41,513 nucleotides of DNA, taken from Limisphaerales bacterium. GTDB taxonomy: Bacteria > Verrucomicrobiota > Verrucomicrobiia > Limisphaerales > UBA11358. The translations under genes were made by a program, and so were the position numbers. Of the stretch, positions 33,092 through 39,047 are shown in pieces (the first letter of the stretch is position 1; the number at the start of each line of letters is the position of its first letter). A model generated the notes under the pieces. The model was given only the letters and a program-made list of their open reading frames with translations. It was not told where the DNA came from and made no database searches. The DNA lies in contig PLAY01000176.1 in the NCBI GenBank assembly GCA_003134375.1, positions 4,159 to 45,671 on the forward strand, given 5' to 3'.

Positions 33092-33775
33092 CTAAACCAT
33101 GGTTCGCTGGACACTGCTTTCAATGATACCGGCTTCGATCGCGTGGCGGGTGAGTCCGGCGATACCGTGGATTTTGAGCTTCTCCATGAGATGCTCGCGA
33201 TGTCTTTCGATGGTCTTCATGCCGATGCTGAGTTCCGCCGCGATTTGTTTGTTGGCTTTGCCTTCGGCAATCAATTGGAACACTTCCATCTCGCGCGAAG
33301 TCAGGCCAGCCTTGCGCGACTTCGGCCGTCCGGCTCGATCCAACGACTTTCGCTCACGTTCGGGAAGAAGCTTCGCAATGAACGGGCCGAAAAAAGTATG
33401 CCCCTTGTTGACTTCCCGAATCCCCCGGCACACATCGTGGGCGGAGGCTTGTTTGAGCAGAAATCCCACGGCGCCGGACTCCGTTGCGTTTTTGACATAC
33501 GCGTCATCATTGTGCGCCGTGAGAATGAGTATTCTGGTGCCGGGGACGGCTTTGAGAATCTTACGGGTGGCTTCAAAACCATTGAGCAGCGGCATCGCGA
33601 TGTCCATGACGACCACTGCGGGACGAAGTTTTTTGACCAGGGCGACCGCCTGGCGGCCGTCTTCCGCTTCGCCGACCACTTCGAAGTCGTCTTCCAACTC
33701 CAGCATCTTGCGAAAGCCCTCGCGCACGACCATGTGGTCTTCGGCCAGCAGAACAGTGATTCGTTTCTTAGACAT
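33092..33775 (-). CDS. NarL/FixJ-family response regulator
   Basis: 227 residues. The receiver domain (about 5-120) has the acidic pair E12/D13, the phosphorylation site D58 in VVVMDIAMP, T86 in LTAHNDD and K108 in GFLLKQ. The LuxR-type HTH domain (about 155-216) reads LTSREMEVFQLIAEGKANKQ, IAAELSIGMKTIERHREHLM and EKLKIHG. It would bind DNA as a dimer after phosphorylation, like NarL, DevR/DosR or FixJ. A fragment of a histidine kinase lies 25 nt upstream, so this was a two-component pair. It is the only DNA-binding regulator outside the mobile element, making it the candidate for the palindromic sites in this region. Confidence 0.93.
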   Translation of the reverse strand: MSKKRITVLLAEDHMVVREGFRKMLELEDDFEVVGEAEDGRQAVALVKKLRPAVVVMDIAMPLLNGFEATRKILKAVPGTRILILTAHNDDAYVKNATESGAVGFLLKQASAHDVCRGIREVNKGHTFFGPFIAKLLPERERKSLDRAGRPKSRKAGLTSREMEVFQLIAEGKANKQIAAELSIGMKTIERHREHLMEKLKIHGIAGLTRHAIEAGIIESSVQRTMV

Positions 33776-33800
33776 TCAAGTTTGGTTCCAGCGAACCACA

Positions 33801-34088
33801 TCAACAATCCATTCCTCGCATGGTCTTGTCGAGCGGAATTTGCGCAGTGACGGTGGTGCCATTGCCCGGGGCGGACTCGACATCAAAACGGCCACCGACC
33901 ATCTCCAACCATTCCCTCATGTCAAACAGTCTCAGGCGTTTGCTTCCCCCAGTTGGCAACACACGTTGCGCTTGAAAGGATTTGCCATCATCTTTTATTT
34001 TCATGCAAATGCAGTCCGCAAGTTTCTGGATGCTCACTTCCACCCTGCTGTGATCAATAGCCCTGTTGGCTTTTACACAATGGCAAAT
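33801..34088 (-). pseudogene. Truncated sensor histidine kinase (ATPase end only)
   Basis: Only the C-terminal part of the HATPase domain remains: an N-box-like ANRAIDHSRVEVSIQKL, the G1 box IKDDGKSF and LRLFDMREWLEMVGGRFDV, then SAPGNGTTVTAQIPL. In functional NarX/DegS-type kinases the G2 box reads GLGLLGMRER; here it is RLRLFDMREW, so nucleotide binding is doubtful. An in-frame TGA stands at 34089-34091, and the dimerisation and sensor parts are absent. The break is about 60 bp from the left end of the composite integrase element, suggesting loss connected with its arrival. Confidence 0.75.
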
Positions 34089-34151
34089 TCACATATCCCA
34101 TGCTGAAATTCCTTTGAATCACAACCGCCGAAAACACAGCGAAATATGTGG

Positions 34152-34179
34152 TTGACAATTGTATTCATTGTAATACCAT
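34152..34179 (+). promoter_or_regulatory. Promoter of left integrase module, near-leaderless
   Basis: TTGACA at 34152-34157, a 16-nt spacer, and TACCAT at 34174-34179; the ATG is at 34190, so the expected transcript starts only a few bases before it and has no room for a Shine-Dalgarno sequence. The right module has the same arrangement (TTGACA-N16-TACGAT). GTAAT/ATTAC half-sites (34170-34188) overlap the start and could be an operator. Confidence 0.6.
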
Positions 34180-34189
34180 ATCAATTACG

Positions 34190-34885
34190 ATGTTTATTCA
34201 GTTTCCGTTCATCGAGGTGCCGAAAGATTTGCGCAAGATTGTTGGCGAGCCAACGCCCGGCACGCGGGCCTACCGGCGGGAGGGCACTCACGAGGAATGT
34301 GGCCAGTGGCTGGAAGCCCTCGGCGAACATTACAAAGGAGACGTGGGAATTTCACCCGCTGGCGTTTCCATGTTCGTGCCCGTTTTGCGAGCGGGCGTCC
34401 ACAAACGCATCAAGGACGGCAAACTGACCGCGTTCTTCTTTTACATCACCAGAGTCGAAAACACGTTCTTTGGCACCCGGCGCAAAGTCAAACTGCGCCC
34501 CTACATTGTGCTGTCAGTGAGCGAATGCAAAGCGTGGGCGGCGGAGATGAAACGCCGGGCGGGTTATGTGGATGAGCCGGGCGAGACCCTCATGGAACAG
34601 AGAAAACGACTGAAGCCGGTAGCAGCAGCGGATGAACCCAAAACCCGCAAGGAAGCCGAGGAAGCGGAAGAATTTGTGGACGCAGACCCCAAGGACAAGG
34701 GCAACCGGAAAGTAAGGTATGAGGAAGCTCTCAATACAGAGAACCGGCAACAGGATATGTTTTTGCTGCTAGCGGAAGCAATGGCCGCGATGGCGTCCGG
34801 CAAGAAGGCCGAGATCTACCGAAAGCGGTTGGAAAAGGGCATGGAGTGGGACAAAAAGGAGAAGACCTGGAAGTGGAAGGAGTGA
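34190..34885 (+). CDS. Element protein A, left copy (HTH-containing, unknown)
   Basis: 231 residues starting MFIQFPFIEVPKDLRKIVGE. The ATG at 34190 is chosen because the right copy starts equivalently; an in-frame GTG/ATG further upstream would lie within the promoter. After GTRAYRREGTHEECGQWLEAL comes a helix-turn-helix-like stretch VPVLRAGVHKRIKDGKLTAF (about 65-85), similar to the MerR/AlpA kind (compare the right copy, VPVSRASVYKRIKEGKLTAF). Then follow SVSECKAWAAEMKRR and a long charged, probably coiled C-terminus ending WDKKEKTWKWKE. I do not recognise the family. Its gene stops 6 nt before the excisionase-like gene, so it is part of the integrase operon; regulation of recombination or promoter control is a guess. 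Confidence 0.8.
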   Translation: MFIQFPFIEVPKDLRKIVGEPTPGTRAYRREGTHEECGQWLEALGEHYKGDVGISPAGVSMFVPVLRAGVHKRIKDGKLTAFFFYITRVENTFFGTRRKVKLRPYIVLSVSECKAWAAEMKRRAGYVDEPGETLMEQRKRLKPVAAADEPKTRKEAEEAEEFVDADPKDKGNRKVRYEEALNTENRQQDMFLLLAEAMAAMASGKKAEIYRKRLEKGMEWDKKEKTWKWKE

Positions 34886-34891
34886 CGTGAA

Positions 34892-35089
34892 ATGCAAACG
34901 GAGGATAAATTCAATGATCGCTTGATACGGCTGCCGGAATTGGAGCGGATTTTCGGCGTGTGCAAGCGGACGGTGAGACGGAAGGCAGAGAATGGCGAGT
35001 TGCCACCGTTGCGGCGGATTGGCCGTGCGGTGGGAATGCTCGAAAGCCAGGTCAAATCGTATTTTCAACGATTGAGTCAACCAAGTTAA
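34892..35089 (+). CDS. Excisionase-like HTH protein, left copy
   Basis: 65 residues: FNDRLIRLPELERIFGVCKR, then TVRRKAENGELPPLRRIGRA and VGMLESQVKSYFQRLSQPS. This is the AlpA/excisionase (MerR-like winged HTH, HTH_17) pattern of phage and island directionality factors. It lies between protein A and the recombinase, 14 nt before the latter, the usual place for xis. It probably binds attachment-site arms and controls excision, possibly also the element promoter. Confidence 0.88.
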   Translation: MQTEDKFNDRLIRLPELERIFGVCKRTVRRKAENGELPPLRRIGRAVGMLESQVKSYFQRLSQPS

Positions 35090-35103
35090 TCGAAAGGAGA
35101 AAC

Positions 35104-36462
35104 ATGATTGCTTACATTTACCGGCCTAAACGCCAGCGCAATGGCAAATTGATTTCCAGCCGAATTTGGCGGGCGCGGCTGAAATTGAACGGCGACGTTA
35201 AGGCGCGGGACATTTCCCTTGGCGTTTCCGACAAGCAAGTGGCCGAACAAAAATTACGGGACATCACCCGCGACCATGAACGGGTGTCCGTAGGTTTGTT
35301 GGCCCCGGCGGCACAACGCGAGACGTTTGAAAACCCGATGGAAAAGCTGGTGGACGGCTATGTGGCCGATTTGAAGGCGCTAGGACGTTCCGTAGATCAT
35401 GTCCGCCATGTGGACAAGCGTTTGCGGCGGCTGATGCGGGAATGCCACTGGCAGAGCCTGCGCAATGCCACACCGGATGCGTTCCTGCGCTGGCGCGCCG
35501 AACAAACACAAGCGCCCAAAACCATCAATGAGTATCACGCCGTCTTGTCGGCCTTGTTCACCTGGCTCCGCAAACAAAACCGTGTTGCGGCCAATCCGTT
35601 TGAAATCATCAGCAAAGTGGATACGCGCGGCAAGCAGCGCAGCCAGCGGCGGGCTTTGAATGATGATGAAGCCAAGCGATTGCTGGCAACACCGCGCAAA
35701 CTGCTTTATCTGCTGGCCATGCATACGGGTTTGCGGCGGGGTGAAATCAACGCCTTGCATGGCGGCGATTTTCATTTGGATACGGCCAATCCGTATTGGA
35801 TGCTGCCCGCTGCCTTCGTCAAGAATCGTAAGGAGCAACCCCGCCCGTTGCATCCTGAACTGGTGGTGGAACTGCAAAAGCTGAAAGCCGCCGGAAAACT
35901 CAAGCCGGAAGATTTGGTGTTTCCCGATGGTGTTCCGACGATGAAAGAAATTCGCAAGGATTTCAAGAAGGCAGAAATTCCGTTGAAGGATGAGCGTGGC
36001 CATGTGGTGGACTTCCATGCGCTGCGGACGACCTACATAACCCGCCTGCAACGCGCTGGCGTTTCGCCGCGTGAAGCGATGGAACTGGCGCGGCACAGTG
36101 ACATGCGGCTGACGATGAAAACCTATACGGACGTGGCGCAGTTGCCTTTGGCGGCAACCGTTCGCGGATTGCCTTCGATTGGCGACTCACAAATAGACTC
36201 ACAAACTTTAGTCGCCGACCGTCCTGCCGTGTCACCATCGGTCATCGGGTTGAAGGCCATCACGGTAGGTAAAACCATTGGAAACATTGACGCAAATCAC
36301 AGCGCGTCATCCATTGTCACTTTCAGTCACGAAAGTGAAAATGGCGGAGAGAGGGGGATTCGAACCCCAAATCACCGCTTGGCTGTTCAGAGTGACAGAG
36401 TGCGACAACTGGTGTCAAGTTGCGACTTTCATCAATGTTTCCAACGGTTTTTCCTACTTTAA
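35104..36462 (+). CDS. Tyrosine recombinase (integrase), left copy
   Basis: 452 residues from the ATG at 35104, which has GAAAGGAG upstream; the frame is open further back but overlaps the HTH gene. An N-terminal arm-binding part (about 1-70) is followed by a SAM-like core-binding domain (about 78-165) and the catalytic domain with R211 (HTGLRRGEI), H305 and R308 (FHALRTTYI), H331 (ARHSDMRLT) and nucleophile Y341 (MKTYTD). In place of WGD after the first Arg it reads HGGDF, slightly degenerate compared with the right copy. After the catalytic Tyr there is an unusually long tail of about 110 residues. Residues about 413-422 (NGGERGIRTP) are the antisense reading of a tRNA-Ser 3' end, and the tail beyond comes from the opposing recombinase gene. 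Confidence 0.92.
   Translation: MIAYIYRPKRQRNGKLISSRIWRARLKLNGDVKARDISLGVSDKQVAEQKLRDITRDHERVSVGLLAPAAQRETFENPMEKLVDGYVADLKALGRSVDHVRHVDKRLRRLMRECHWQSLRNATPDAFLRWRAEQTQAPKTINEYHAVLSALFTWLRKQNRVAANPFEIISKVDTRGKQRSQRRALNDDEAKRLLATPRKLLYLLAMHTGLRRGEINALHGGDFHLDTANPYWMLPAAFVKNRKEQPRPLHPELVVELQKLKAAGKLKPEDLVFPDGVPTMKEIRKDFKKAEIPLKDERGHVVDFHALRTTYITRLQRAGVSPREAMELARHSDMRLTMKTYTDVAQLPLAATVRGLPSIGDSQIDSQTLVADRPAVSPSVIGLKAITVGKTIGNIDANHSASSIVTFSHESENGGERGIRTPNHRLAVQSDRVRQLVSSCDFHQCFQRFFLL
36317..36338. repeat. Stem-loop beside the attachment core
   Basis: TCACTTTC at 36317-36324 and GAAAGTGA at 36331-36338 form a perfect 8-bp inverted repeat with a 6-nt loop, 3 nt from the CCA end of the tRNA remnant. 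It could be a remnant of the tRNA terminator or an integrase/excisionase arm site. Confidence 0.5.
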
Positions 36463-37618
36463 TGGCCTTCAAGCCAATGACCGACGGTGACACGGATTGA
36501 CCGCCTGCGACTAAAGTTTGTGAGTCTATGTGTGAGTCATCAAACGAGGGCAGTCCCCGGACGGTTGCCGCCAGAGGCAGTTGTGCCGCGTCCGTGTAGG
36601 TTTTCATCGTCAGGCGCATATCGCTGTGCCGCGCCAGTTCCATCGCTTCACGCGGTGAAACACCCGCCCGTTGCAGGCGCGTGATGTAGGTCATTCGCAG
36701 CGCATGGAAGTCCACCCGATGCCCGCGTTCGTCCACCAGCGAAATGCCTGCGGTCTTGAAATCCTCGCGGATCACTTTCATCGCCGGAACCCGTTCGGGA
36801 AATACCAAGGTTTCCGATGTCGCTTTCTCGGCAGATTTCATCGTCTGCAATTCCCTCACCAGTTCAGGATGCAGCGGACGCGGTTGTTCTTTGCGGCTCT
36901 TGCTCTTTGCCACTGGAACGGCATAAAACGGATTGGCCACGTCCAGATGCAAATCACCCCAACGCAACGCATTGATTTCACCGCGACGCAATCCGGTGTG
37001 CAGCGCGAGCAGATAAAGTGATTTGCGCTGTCCTGCCAACAATCGCCGGGCTTCATCGTCATTCAATGCTCGGCGATGGAAACTTTCTTTGCCGCGCACA
37101 TCCACCTTGCTGACGAGTTCAAATGGATTGCCCGCGACACGGTTTTGTTTGCGGAGCCAGGAAAACAACGCCGACAACGCCGCCTGATATTCATTGATCG
37201 TTTTGGGGGATTTTTTTTGTTCAGTGCGCCAGCGCAGGAATGAATCCGCCGTGGCTTCACGAAGATTTTGCCATTTGCATTCCCGCATGAGCCGCCGCAG
37301 CCGCGTGTCCACATGCCGGACGTGATCGGTGGAACGTCCCAACGCCTTCAAATCGGCAACATAGCCGTCCACCAGCCGTTCCATTGGATTTTCAAACGTC
37401 TCGCGCTGCGCTGCTGGTGCCATCAAACCCACCGCCGTCCTTTCATAATCGCGGATGCTGTCCCGAAGTTTTTGTTCGGCGGTTTGTTTGTCCGCGCAGT
37501 TCAGCGAAATGTCCCGCGCCTTGGCGTCACCATTTAGTTTGAGCCGCGCCCGCCAAATCCGATTGAAAACCTGTTTGCCATTGCGCTGACGTTTAGGCCG
37601 ATAAATGTAAGCAATCAT
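36323..37618 (-). CDS. Tyrosine recombinase (integrase), right copy
   Basis: 431 residues from the ATG at 37618 with GAAAGGAG upstream. It can be aligned with the left copy from MIAYIYRPKRQRNGK through to TVGNID, close to the att core. Catalytic residues are complete: HTGLRRGEINALRWGDL, FHALRMTYI, ARHSDMRLT and MKTYTD. The last residues (GDLGFESPSLRHFHFRD) are translated from the tRNA-Ser T-arm and acceptor in sense direction and then from sequence belonging to the left module. Its 3' end overlaps the 3' end of the left recombinase gene by 140 bp in antiparallel orientation. It looks better preserved than the left copy. Confidence 0.92.
   Translation of the reverse strand: MIAYIYRPKRQRNGKQVFNRIWRARLKLNGDAKARDISLNCADKQTAEQKLRDSIRDYERTAVGLMAPAAQRETFENPMERLVDGYVADLKALGRSTDHVRHVDTRLRRLMRECKWQNLREATADSFLRWRTEQKKSPKTINEYQAALSALFSWLRKQNRVAGNPFELVSKVDVRGKESFHRRALNDDEARRLLAGQRKSLYLLALHTGLRRGEINALRWGDLHLDVANPFYAVPVAKSKSRKEQPRPLHPELVRELQTMKSAEKATSETLVFPERVPAMKVIREDFKTAGISLVDERGHRVDFHALRMTYITRLQRAGVSPREAMELARHSDMRLTMKTYTDAAQLPLAATVRGLPSFDDSHIDSQTLVAGGQSVSPSVIGLKAIKVGKTVGNIDESRNLTPVVALCHSEQPSGDLGFESPSLRHFHFRD
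36342..36368 (-). other. tRNA-Ser 3'-end remnant, putative attachment core
   Basis: On the minus strand the 27 nt are a T-arm (GGGGTTCGAATCCCC) followed by the 3' acceptor strand, discriminator G and CCA, as in bacterial tRNA-Ser genes (TCTCTCCGCCA end). The 5' part of a tRNA is absent upstream: there is no matching GGAGAGA strand within 90 nt. Such 3' tRNA ends are standard att cores of tyrosine recombinases. The T-arm is almost palindromic (GGGGATTCGAACCCC at 36354-36368), which may have allowed recombination in either orientation. Confidence 0.85.
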
Positions 37619-37632
37619 ATTTCTCCTTTCGA

Positions 37633-37830
37633 TTAACTTGGTTGACTCAATCTTTGAAAATACGCTTTGACCTGGCTTTCCAACATTCCCACGGCGCGAC
37701 CAATCCGCCGCAACGGGGGCAACTCGCCACTCTCTGCCCTCCGTCTCACTGTCCGCTTGCACACGCCGAAAATCTTCTCCAATTCCGGGAACCGGATCAA
37801 ACGGTCATTAAATGAATGCTCGACTGGCAT
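37633..37830 (-). CDS. Excisionase-like HTH protein, right copy
   Basis: 65 residues differing from the left copy at few positions outside the first six (SFNDRLIRFPELEKIFGVCK, then a conserved TVRR, GELPPLRRIGRAVGMLESQV). It has the same AlpA/excisionase HTH type and the same 14-nt gap to the recombinase start. The strong conservation suggests that both modules bind similar sites and that purifying selection has acted on this gene. Confidence 0.88.
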   Translation of the reverse strand: MPVEHSFNDRLIRFPELEKIFGVCKRTVRRRAESGELPPLRRIGRAVGMLESQVKAYFQRLSQPS

Positions 37831-37836
37831 AAAACA

Positions 37837-38547
37837 TCATTTCTCCTCCTTCAATTTCCAAGTCTTGTTTTCCTTGTCCCATTCCACTCCCTTTCGCAGC
37901 CGTCTCCGCAAAGCAGCGGCCTTTTCAGGGGAGGCCATTGCCGCCTTCAATTCGGTCAGCAGATAAAGCATATCCTGCTGTTTGTAGTCCTCGTAAATGG
38001 TGCTTCGTTCCTTTTGATATTTCACCTTCCGGTTGCCTTTTTCCTTCGGATCGTGTTCGGTAAATTCTCTGGCTTCCTTGGCTTCTTGCTCCGTTGGCTC
38101 ATCCCCGCCGCCCGCTTGCAACAGACGTTCACTTTCCTTAAATAGACTCTCATCCGGGTCGTCCACAAAACCGACCCGGCGCTTGATTTCCTCTGCCCAG
38201 GCTTTGCATTCACTGACCGACACGACAATGAATGGACGTTCCTTGGCTCTGCGCTTTGCGCCGAACAATCGGGTTTCCTCGTGGGTGACGTAAAAGAAAA
38301 AGGCCGTCAATTTGCCTTCCTTGATGCGTTTATAGACGCTGGCGCGAGAGACGGGAACGAACAGGACGACGCTGCTGGTTGAAAGCCCCACGTCTCCTTT
38401 GTAAAATTCACCGAGTTTTTCCAGCCACTCGCCGCATTCCTTGAAAGTTCCCTCCCGGCGGTAGGCACGAGTGCCGGGCGTCGGCTCGCCAACCAGCGCG
38501 CGCAATTCTTTCGGCACTTCGATGAAAGGAAACTGAATAAACGGCAT
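37837..38547 (-). CDS. Element protein A, right copy (HTH-containing, unknown)
   Basis: 236 residues starting MPFIQFPFIEVPKELRALVG. It aligns with the left copy over the full length: the N-terminal block GEPTPGTRAYRREGT, the HTH-like VPVSRASVYKRIKEGKLTAF, SVSECKAWAEEIKRR, then a diverged acidic stretch and again DPKEKGNRKVKY and a conserved C-terminus (WDKENKTWKLKEE). The middle acidic part varies most, suggesting a linker. The stop is 6 nt from the excisionase-like gene. The start lies 7 nt after the -10 box, so the mRNA is expected to be leaderless. Confidence 0.82.
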   Translation of the reverse strand: MPFIQFPFIEVPKELRALVGEPTPGTRAYRREGTFKECGEWLEKLGEFYKGDVGLSTSSVVLFVPVSRASVYKRIKEGKLTAFFFYVTHEETRLFGAKRRAKERPFIVVSVSECKAWAEEIKRRVGFVDDPDESLFKESERLLQAGGGDEPTEQEAKEAREFTEHDPKEKGNRKVKYQKERSTIYEDYKQQDMLYLLTELKAAMASPEKAAALRRRLRKGVEWDKENKTWKLKEEK

Positions 38548-38554
38548 ATTCCCT

Positions 38555-38582
38555 ATCGTAGCATTATGGATACAGTTGTCAA
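38555..38582 (-). promoter_or_regulatory. Promoter of right integrase module, near-leaderless
   Basis: On the minus strand TTGACA (38582-38577), a 16-nt spacer and TACGAT (38560-38555), with the ATG 7 nt further. The -35 box, the spacer length and much of the spacer (ACTGTATCCAT against ATTGTATTCAT) agree with the left promoter. Confidence 0.6.
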
Positions 38583-38611
38583 CCGAAAAACGGAAGATAT
38601 TTTGTGAGATT

Positions 38612-38629
38612 TTGCCGGAACACCGGCAA
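38612..38629. repeat. Perfect hairpin at the right element border
   Basis: TTGCCGG (38612-38618), AACA, CCGGCAA (38623-38629): a 7-bp perfect stem with a tetraloop between the element promoter (38582) and the end of recognisable protease coding sequence (38634). It may be a terminator or a border structure; no T-run follows on either strand. Confidence 0.4.
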
Positions 38630-38633
38630 GATG

Positions 38634-38852
38634 CAACGGCACGCTGATTTGAAAATAGCGCGGGTCATCCGCCGCGCCGGACAGCGACGCGATTTCCCCC
38701 TTGGCCAGCTTGGGCGCGAACCCCTGCAGACCGATGTCGGGAAAACCGACCGTCGCCACCGTGCCGCCCAGAGTCACCGCGCGACTGGCGGCAATGGGCA
38801 GCGGTGCAAACCGCCCATCCGCCTTCAACAAAGCCAGATCATTGGCCGCATC
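38634..38852 (-). pseudogene. Trypsin-like serine protease fragment
   Basis: The frame encodes DAANDLALLKADGRFAPLPI, then LGGTVATVGFPDIGLQGFAP, KLAKGEIASLSGAADDPRYF and QISVPL. This is the middle of a trypsin-like/HtrA-type protease containing the catalytic Asp (NDLALL). In such proteins QISVP is followed directly by the QPGNSGGAL active-site Ser motif; here it turns into unrelated sequence (HLAGVPAKSH). The His part upstream is missing as well. It is therefore a double-ended fragment, cut on the side facing the integrase element. Confidence 0.75.
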
Positions 38853-38865
38853 ACTGCGGGGGACT

Positions 38866-39027
38866 TTTGAAAAGAATGGGAAGCCTATTACGATTGAAAG
38901 CACGGACGTAAAGCGTGCCGAAAACTGGAAAATCAAAGAGCGATTCAGCTTTGATTTGGTGCTAACAGAGTGGCGGCGCAACAATAGCAGCATTTTCGGG
39001 TTTCGCGCCGGCGCGATTAAAAAGTGA
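38866..39027 (+). pseudogene. 3' fragment of an unknown gene
   Basis: On the plus strand 53 codons read FEKNGKPITIESTDVKRAEN, then WKIKERFSFDLVLTEWRRNN and GFRAGAIKK followed by TGA. The amino-acid composition and codon use look like a genuine protein C-terminus, while the frame upstream of 38866 is antisense protease sequence, so the start has been lost. I do not recognise the family. It faces the end of the NHL/Ig gene. Confidence 0.45.
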
Positions 39028-39047
39028 AATGCTACGATTTGCGAAGT

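Larger units (their letters stand above)
34151..38583. mobile_element. Composite element: two convergent integrase modules around a tRNA-Ser 3' end
   Basis: Two homologous three-gene modules face each other. The left one (34152-36462, plus) and right one (38582-36323, minus) each carry a promoter, a protein of about 235 aa, a 65-aa HTH protein and a tyrosine recombinase. Similarity starts at the two -35 boxes (GGTTGACA) and continues to the tRNA remnant in the middle, so the whole is a 2.2-kb diverged inverted repeat. There is no cargo gene. Both outer flanks are truncated genes. Ends cannot be fixed exactly from one sequence. Confidence 0.75.

Noticed and set aside
34960..35103. N-terminal extension of the left integrase frame
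   Set aside because: It overlaps the HTH gene in another frame; the ATG at 35104 has a strong ribosome binding site and agrees with the right copy.
36342..36420. Complete tRNA gene
   Set aside because: Only the T-arm and 3' acceptor strand are present; no anticodon arm or 5' acceptor strand is found on the 5' side.
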